Assembly: GCA_964500605.1 (NCBI GenBank)
Contig: CAZCOS010000011.1
Span: forward strand, 1-44,187
Reading direction: 5' to 3'
DNA from: Sterolibacterium sp964500605
Lineage (GTDB): Bacteria; Pseudomonadota; Gammaproteobacteria; Burkholderiales; Rhodocyclaceae
Length of the DNA: 44,187 bases
Shown: positions 40,726-44,187 of the stretch, in pieces
How the letters are laid out: the number at the start of each line of letters is the position of its first letter
How positions within the stretch are numbered: position 1 is the first letter of the stretch
Translations under genes and position numbers: made by a program
The notes under the pieces: model-generated
What the model was told of the DNA's origin: nothing
The model's input: only the letters and a program-made list of their open reading frames with translations
Database searches by the model: none

Positions 40726-41760
40726 TCATTCGTAGTATTTGTTGCTTGCTCTCGCGCTGGCTTCGTACACGCCGGGCAGGGTGAGTTGTCTTCTGTGTAT
40801 TGCGCTGCCGCGCAGGGCAACGATGAATTGGCGGGTGACGGCGAATGGCTGCCGCTCGGGCGTGGGGCCGTGGTCGATTTGTGCCGTGGCCAGCCGTGCG
40901 GCGACTTCGCCCTGTTCGTAGGGCGAGGTGCCGATGGCCAGCATGCCGCCATCTTCGGCGAAGAAGGCGTTGGTGCCGATGAATAACGGTTTTGCGTGGG
41001 CTTCGGTCCAGGCGATGATCTCGCTGGCGGGGACCAGTGTGTTGTCCGTTGCGGAGCGCGTCAGCCGGCGGTAGTTCGAGACGATCAGAACGTCGGTGTC
41101 GGTGGCACTGTCTTGCACGGCCTGCTGCCATTCCGGGAGGGTGTCGACGAGGCGTGAGGGTTGTATGACGTAGGGGTGCCACTCGAAGTGGCGGAAGGTG
41201 TGCTCGTCCCCAAGGACGGTTTCGGAATGGTCGCCGATGAAGCGCAGCCGCAGCGGGCGGGGCAGATTGTTGCGGGCGGCGGCAATGTCGAGCGTTTCCT
41301 TGAGGGCGGCCAGCGGCAGGCGTTCGAGGATGCCGCTGACGTTGGCTGCGCGGTCGTAGCCATACCGGGATGGCTCGTTGTTGACGCCGGCGAAGACGAT
41401 GCCGATGCGCGGATGGTCGAGGTAGTGACGCGTCACATAGTTCTGCGCATCATCATCGATGGCGATGATGACGTCGGGTTGCATTTCGTCGATCATGCGC
41501 CGCGCGGCGCGACTGGCGTTTTCCTTGAATTCCGGCCAGGGATGACGTTTGGTGTCGAGGTAGTACCAGCGCAGGGTGAGGTCGCCGCGCTTGTCGAGGA
41601 TGCGTTTCAGACCACTGTTGACGTCGCGTACCCAGGCGTAATCCTTGTCGTAGCTGTGAAGCACCAGAACACGCGGCTTGCTGAGATTGAACCAGGTCAG
41701 CAGGAGGACGGAACCGATCAGGAAGAGGGCGATCAGCCCGGTTTCGATGCGTTGTCTCAT
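40726..41760 (-). CDS. Membrane-anchored ABC-type substrate-binding-like protein
   Basis: Protein of 344 residues with one N-terminal helix (TGLIALFLIGSVLLLTWF, about 6-23) and a periplasmic binding fold. KPRVLVLHSYDKDYAWVRDVNSGLKRIL and PDVIIAIDDDAQNYVTRHYLDHPRIGIVFAGVNNEP resemble the uncharacterised ABC substrate-binding domain often fused to sensor kinases or GGDEF proteins. Here it is alone, without ATPase or permease genes. An upstream in-frame start at 41910 exists, but ATG 41760 overlaps the permease stop as ATGA. I infer that it senses or presents the ligand for the SLC13-type permease. Another option is a partner of a distant signalling protein. Confidence 0.8.
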   Translation of the reverse strand: MRQRIETGLIALFLIGSVLLLTWFNLSKPRVLVLHSYDKDYAWVRDVNSGLKRILDKRGDLTLRWYYLDTKRHPWPEFKENASRAARRMIDEMQPDVIIAIDDDAQNYVTRHYLDHPRIGIVFAGVNNEPSRYGYDRAANVSGILERLPLAALKETLDIAAARNNLPRPLRLRFIGDHSETVLGDEHTFRHFEWHPYVIQPSRLVDTLPEWQQAVQDSATDTDVLIVSNYRRLTRSATDNTLVPASEIIAWTEAHAKPLFIGTNAFFAEDGGMLAIGTSPYEQGEVAARLATAQIDHGPTPERQPFAVTRQFIVALRGSAIHRRQLTLPGVYEASARASNKYYE

Positions 41761-43193
41761 AGCAGGCCGAAGGCTCGCCAGAAGGGGAGGGAGGCGTAGA
41801 TGGCGGCCAGTCTCGCCAGATTCATGAGGCCGTTGTAGATCAGAAAACTTCGTTCGTCGTAGCGTGGCTGCTCCCGGTTCAATGTGCGGAATTGCAGGTA
41901 ATAGGAGCATTGGTAGGGCAGGAACCAGATTTCACCAAGCAGCAGGATGCAAAAGCCGATGATCCAGGGATTGACGCCATTGAGATCGGCGATCGGCATC
42001 AGCAGGCTGGCGAGAATGACGATGGTGGCACTGATCGGTACGGCCAGGCGGGTGATGAAAATCAGGCCGAAGAGGAAAAGCACGAACAGGGGGAAGTCTT
42101 CTCGCATCAGTTCGCCCAGGGTCGGCAGTGCGCTGGCCAGTGCGTGGTCGAGGCCCAGATGGTTGAAGGTGTGGACCAGACCGGTGAGCCCGCTCAGGTA
42201 GAGCAGGAAGGGCCAGTCGATGCGCTCCTTGAGTTCTTGCCGGTTGAGCGAGCCGAACAGCAGCAGGCCGTAGAAAATCGCCAGCCCCATCCAGGGAGCC
42301 TGTATCTGATGCAGGGAGGTCGTCAGCATGCCGCCGATGAATACGGCAATGCCGAGCAGGGCGGCAGCTTCGTGACGATTCAGGGGGCTGAGCCGGGCCA
42401 GCCGGGTCTCAACGCGCTGCCGCGACAGGCGGGGCGATTCGGCCCCGCGAAACAGGAGGGTCGTCAGCAGGCTGTGGCAGAGCAGGAGGGTGAGCCCGGT
42501 GATGCCAGCGGCGGCGATCCATTTGATGCCCTGAAAGTGATCTTGTGCTTGGGCGGGCAGCATGCTGAAAACCGCGAAGTTCACCGATTTGCTGCTGAGG
42601 AAAATGGCTGACAGCAGGCTGACGCCGGCAAAAGTGCTGATGGCCAGTTGGGTGGCGGCCTTGCCCCGGGCAGTAAAGCCCAGGCTGTTGTTCATGTCGG
42701 TGAAGAAGGGGGAGATCAGGGCAACTCGGCCATTGATGGTCGGGATCAGGGGGGTGAGGACGATGCCCAGAGACGTCAGGCCGGCATTTTGTGCCAGACG
42801 TGTTTCCGGCAGGCGGTGCAGCATCAGCAGCAGGATGCGGGTGCTGAGGCCGGAGGAGGAGAGAACGGTGCCCAGGCCGAGGATGCTCAGGGCCATCATG
42901 AAACCGTCGGAGGCAAAGCCGGAGAGGATGACCGAGGGCGGCGCGAGCCCGGCGATGAGGATGGCCATGACGGCGAACAGGCCGGGCAGGTAGTCGTCGA
43001 CGAGCGACCAGGCCCACATGACGACGGTGGCCGTGAATATGGCCAGGAACATCGCGGCATTGCGATCCATGCCTTGCCGGTGGGTGAGCCAGAGGACGAA
43101 CAGAGGCAGGACAATGGCCATCAGCCAGCCCAGCAGGCGCATCATCGAGGGGGGGGGCGGTGTTGTTTGGGCGGGCGGCGATTGGGGGTTCAT
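41757..43193 (-). CDS. SLC13-type (DASS-like) anion permease
   Basis: Inner-membrane transporter of 478 residues with about 12 helices in two similar halves. Helical stretches begin with MRLLGWLMAIVLPLFVLWL. The re-entrant loops are suggested by SGFASDGFMMALSILGLG and by TPLIPTINGRVALISPFF. SLC13-type proteins move dicarboxylates, sulfate or other anions with sodium or protons; the substrate here is open. A long in-frame extension to 43385 is rich in Arg, Pro and His and is not real. ATG 43193 overlaps the metallo-beta-lactamase stop as ATGA, and the stop overlaps the binding-protein start in the same way. Confidence 0.85.
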   Translation of the reverse strand: MNPQSPPAQTTPPPPSMMRLLGWLMAIVLPLFVLWLTHRQGMDRNAAMFLAIFTATVVMWAWSLVDDYLPGLFAVMAILIAGLAPPSVILSGFASDGFMMALSILGLGTVLSSSGLSTRILLLMLHRLPETRLAQNAGLTSLGIVLTPLIPTINGRVALISPFFTDMNNSLGFTARGKAATQLAISTFAGVSLLSAIFLSSKSVNFAVFSMLPAQAQDHFQGIKWIAAAGITGLTLLLCHSLLTTLLFRGAESPRLSRQRVETRLARLSPLNRHEAAALLGIAVFIGGMLTTSLHQIQAPWMGLAIFYGLLLFGSLNRQELKERIDWPFLLYLSGLTGLVHTFNHLGLDHALASALPTLGELMREDFPLFVLFLFGLIFITRLAVPISATIVILASLLMPIADLNGVNPWIIGFCILLLGEIWFLPYQCSYYLQFRTLNREQPRYDERSFLIYNGLMNLARLAAIYASLPFWRAFGLL

Positions 43194-44187
43194 GCCGGAC
43201 GTGTGCGGTAGCGGTATCGTCCGTCGGCATCGACCGTGCGTTCGAGCCGGCTTTTTCGGGTCAGGTGGGTCAGGTGGGCGAGGGCTTCTCCCATGGCCAT
43301 CATTTCGTCCATGGGGGCGTCGATGGCGCGATGGGCAAAGAGCTGGCGGGAGGCCTCGTAGGCAGTGGGTGTGGCGGTGGTGCAAATCCGCAAGAGGGTG
43401 TCGAGCTGCTTTTGGTGGTGGCGGTGGAACTGGGCCACGCGGGTGGCCAGGCCGCGGTAGGGCAGGTCGTGGGCAGGCAGGATGAGCGTGTCTTCCGGGA
43501 GCTGGCTCAGACGATCCAGCGAATCGAACCAGCCAGCGAGCAGATCGGCTTCGGGTTCGGTCGGCAAGACGCTGACGTTGGAGGTGATGCGGGGCAAAAG
43601 CTGGTCACCGGCGATCAGCACACCTTCTTCGGCGCAGTGGAGCAGGATGTGTTCAGCGACGTGGCCTTCGCCCAGATGGAGTTGCCATGAGCGTTCCCCC
43701 AGCCTCAGGGTGTCGCCATGCCGCAGGCGGTGGAAGGCCGCGGGCGGTTCGCTGACGAGTTTTCCGGCGGCGCAAAGCATGGCGTAAATGGCGGGCAGGC
43801 GGTCATCAGGCATACCCGACTGGTAAAAATACTGCCGGTGCGCCCAGGGCAGTTCCTTGCCTTGCCGGGTATGGGTGGCGAGGACGCGCAGGGTGTAGTA
43901 CTCGCCGTGGCTGATGTAGAAGGGAACGTGCAGCCGGTCGACGAGCCAGCCGGCCAGCCCGGCGTGGTCGAAGTGGTGATGGGTGCACAGTACGCCGGTG
44001 ATCGGGTGATCGGCCAGCGGGCCGGCAAACAGTTGTTCCCACAGGGCGCGGGTGTGGTCATCCCCGATGCCGGTGTCGACGAGCAGCCAGCCTTCGCCGT
44101 CGCGGATCAGGTAAAGGTTGATGTGGTCGAGTGCCAGCGGCAGCGGCATCCGCAGCCATTTGACGTTTGGCGTGAGATCGAACACCT
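43190..44187 (-). CDS. Metallo-beta-lactamase fold hydrolase (5' end cut by window)
   Basis: Zinc hydrolase of the metallo-beta-lactamase superfamily, at least 332 residues. The metal motif THHHFDHAG is complete. GEGHVAEHILLH, AGDQLLP and ILPAHDLPYRG supply the later metal-ligand positions in the usual order. The C-terminal winged-helix part (AYEASRQLFAHRA, EALAHLTHL) resembles the LACTB2-like, glyoxalase-II-like subgroup. A GTG at 44185 is at the very edge. The frame stays open to the end, so the true start is probably outside. The substrate is unknown. It is the first visible gene of a three-gene coupled operon with the permease and binding protein. Confidence 0.88.
   Translation of the reverse strand, partial: VFDLTPNVKWLRMPLPLALDHINLYLIRDGEGWLLVDTGIGDDHTRALWEQLFAGPLADHPITGVLCTHHHFDHAGLAGWLVDRLHVPFYISHGEYYTLRVLATHTRQGKELPWAHRQYFYQSGMPDDRLPAIYAMLCAAGKLVSEPPAAFHRLRHGDTLRLGERSWQLHLGEGHVAEHILLHCAEEGVLIAGDQLLPRITSNVSVLPTEPEADLLAGWFDSLDRLSQLPEDTLILPAHDLPYRGLATRVAQFHRHHQKQLDTLLRICTTATPTAYEASRQLFAHRAIDAPMDEMMAMGEALAHLTHLTRKSRLERTVDADGRYRYRTRPA

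Noticed and set aside
39563..41182. 539-codon minus-strand frame across the caspase gene end
   Set aside because: It is antisense to the caspase domain with its intact His-Cys pair, and it has a low-complexity composition.
43194..43385. N-terminal extension of the SLC13-type permease
   Set aside because: It is rich in Arg, Pro and His, lies opposite the frame of the hydrolase gene end, and the ATGA overlap at 43193 marks the better start.

Overview
The window looks like a chromosomal segment of a GC-rich, facultatively anaerobic, denitrifying betaproteobacterium. A Rhodocyclales or Sterolibacteriaceae-like lineage would fit, but I infer this from gene content and protein style, not from a marker gene. 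Supporting points are a membrane-bound nitrate reductase (narHJI), an OxyR with both redox cysteines, a trpGDC block, a tripartite EmrAB-type pump, an acyl-CoA dehydrogenase pair and many lipoprotein or outer-membrane genes. I saw no tRNA, rRNA, CRISPR array, insertion sequence or phage gene.

Layout. (1) 1-3004: end of a nar operon (narH, cut by the window edge, then narJ and narI) closed by a strong intrinsic terminator. (2) 3241-7752: an OmpA-domain protein, a seven-helix GGDEF/EAL protein with a degraded GGDEF site, and a long FabH-type ketosynthase six bases after it. (3) 7966-12348: a SWIM-SNF2 helicase followed at once by oxyR; oxyR overlaps trpC tail to tail. (4) 12319-14761 (minus): trpG-trpD-trpC without trpE beside it. 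(5) 15023-19825: a 35-bp palindrome, a MarR regulator, and an outer-membrane factor, EmrA-like adaptor and EmrB-like pump, all joined by ATGA overlaps. (6) 19931-32235: a 12-kb one-directional, apparently Fur-controlled cluster: degenerate EAL protein, DUF2325 coiled-coil protein, haem-type TonB receptor, membrane-anchored CobN-like chelatase, an 86-residue orphan, a second TonB receptor, an ExbB-like channel and a DUF2149 protein. (7) 32447-36612 (minus): two acyl-CoA dehydrogenases and an acyl-CoA synthetase. (8) 36918-40666: a deazaflavin-dependent nitroreductase-family protein and a WD40-caspase lipoprotein preceded by a 9-bp tandem repeat. (9) 40726-44187 (minus): a metallo-beta-lactamase protein (cut by the edge), an SLC13-type permease and a membrane-anchored periplasmic binding protein, all coupled by ATGA overlaps.

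The most exciting part is region 6. Its core (haem receptor, CobN-like protein, ExbB-like channel, DUF2149) resembles the hmu haem loci of Bacteroidetes, where HmuS is a CobN-family protein. Here the CobN-like protein has an N-terminal signal or anchor and ends in a proline-rich stretch plus a C-terminal membrane helix, much like an inverted TonB. DUF2149 carries an aspartate at the start of its only helix, as ExbD and TolR do. I infer an iron-starvation system that imports haem, or another metal tetrapyrrole, and removes the metal at the periplasmic face of the inner membrane, powered by a dedicated proton-driven motor. The absence of cobS and cobT nearby argues against a role in B12 synthesis.
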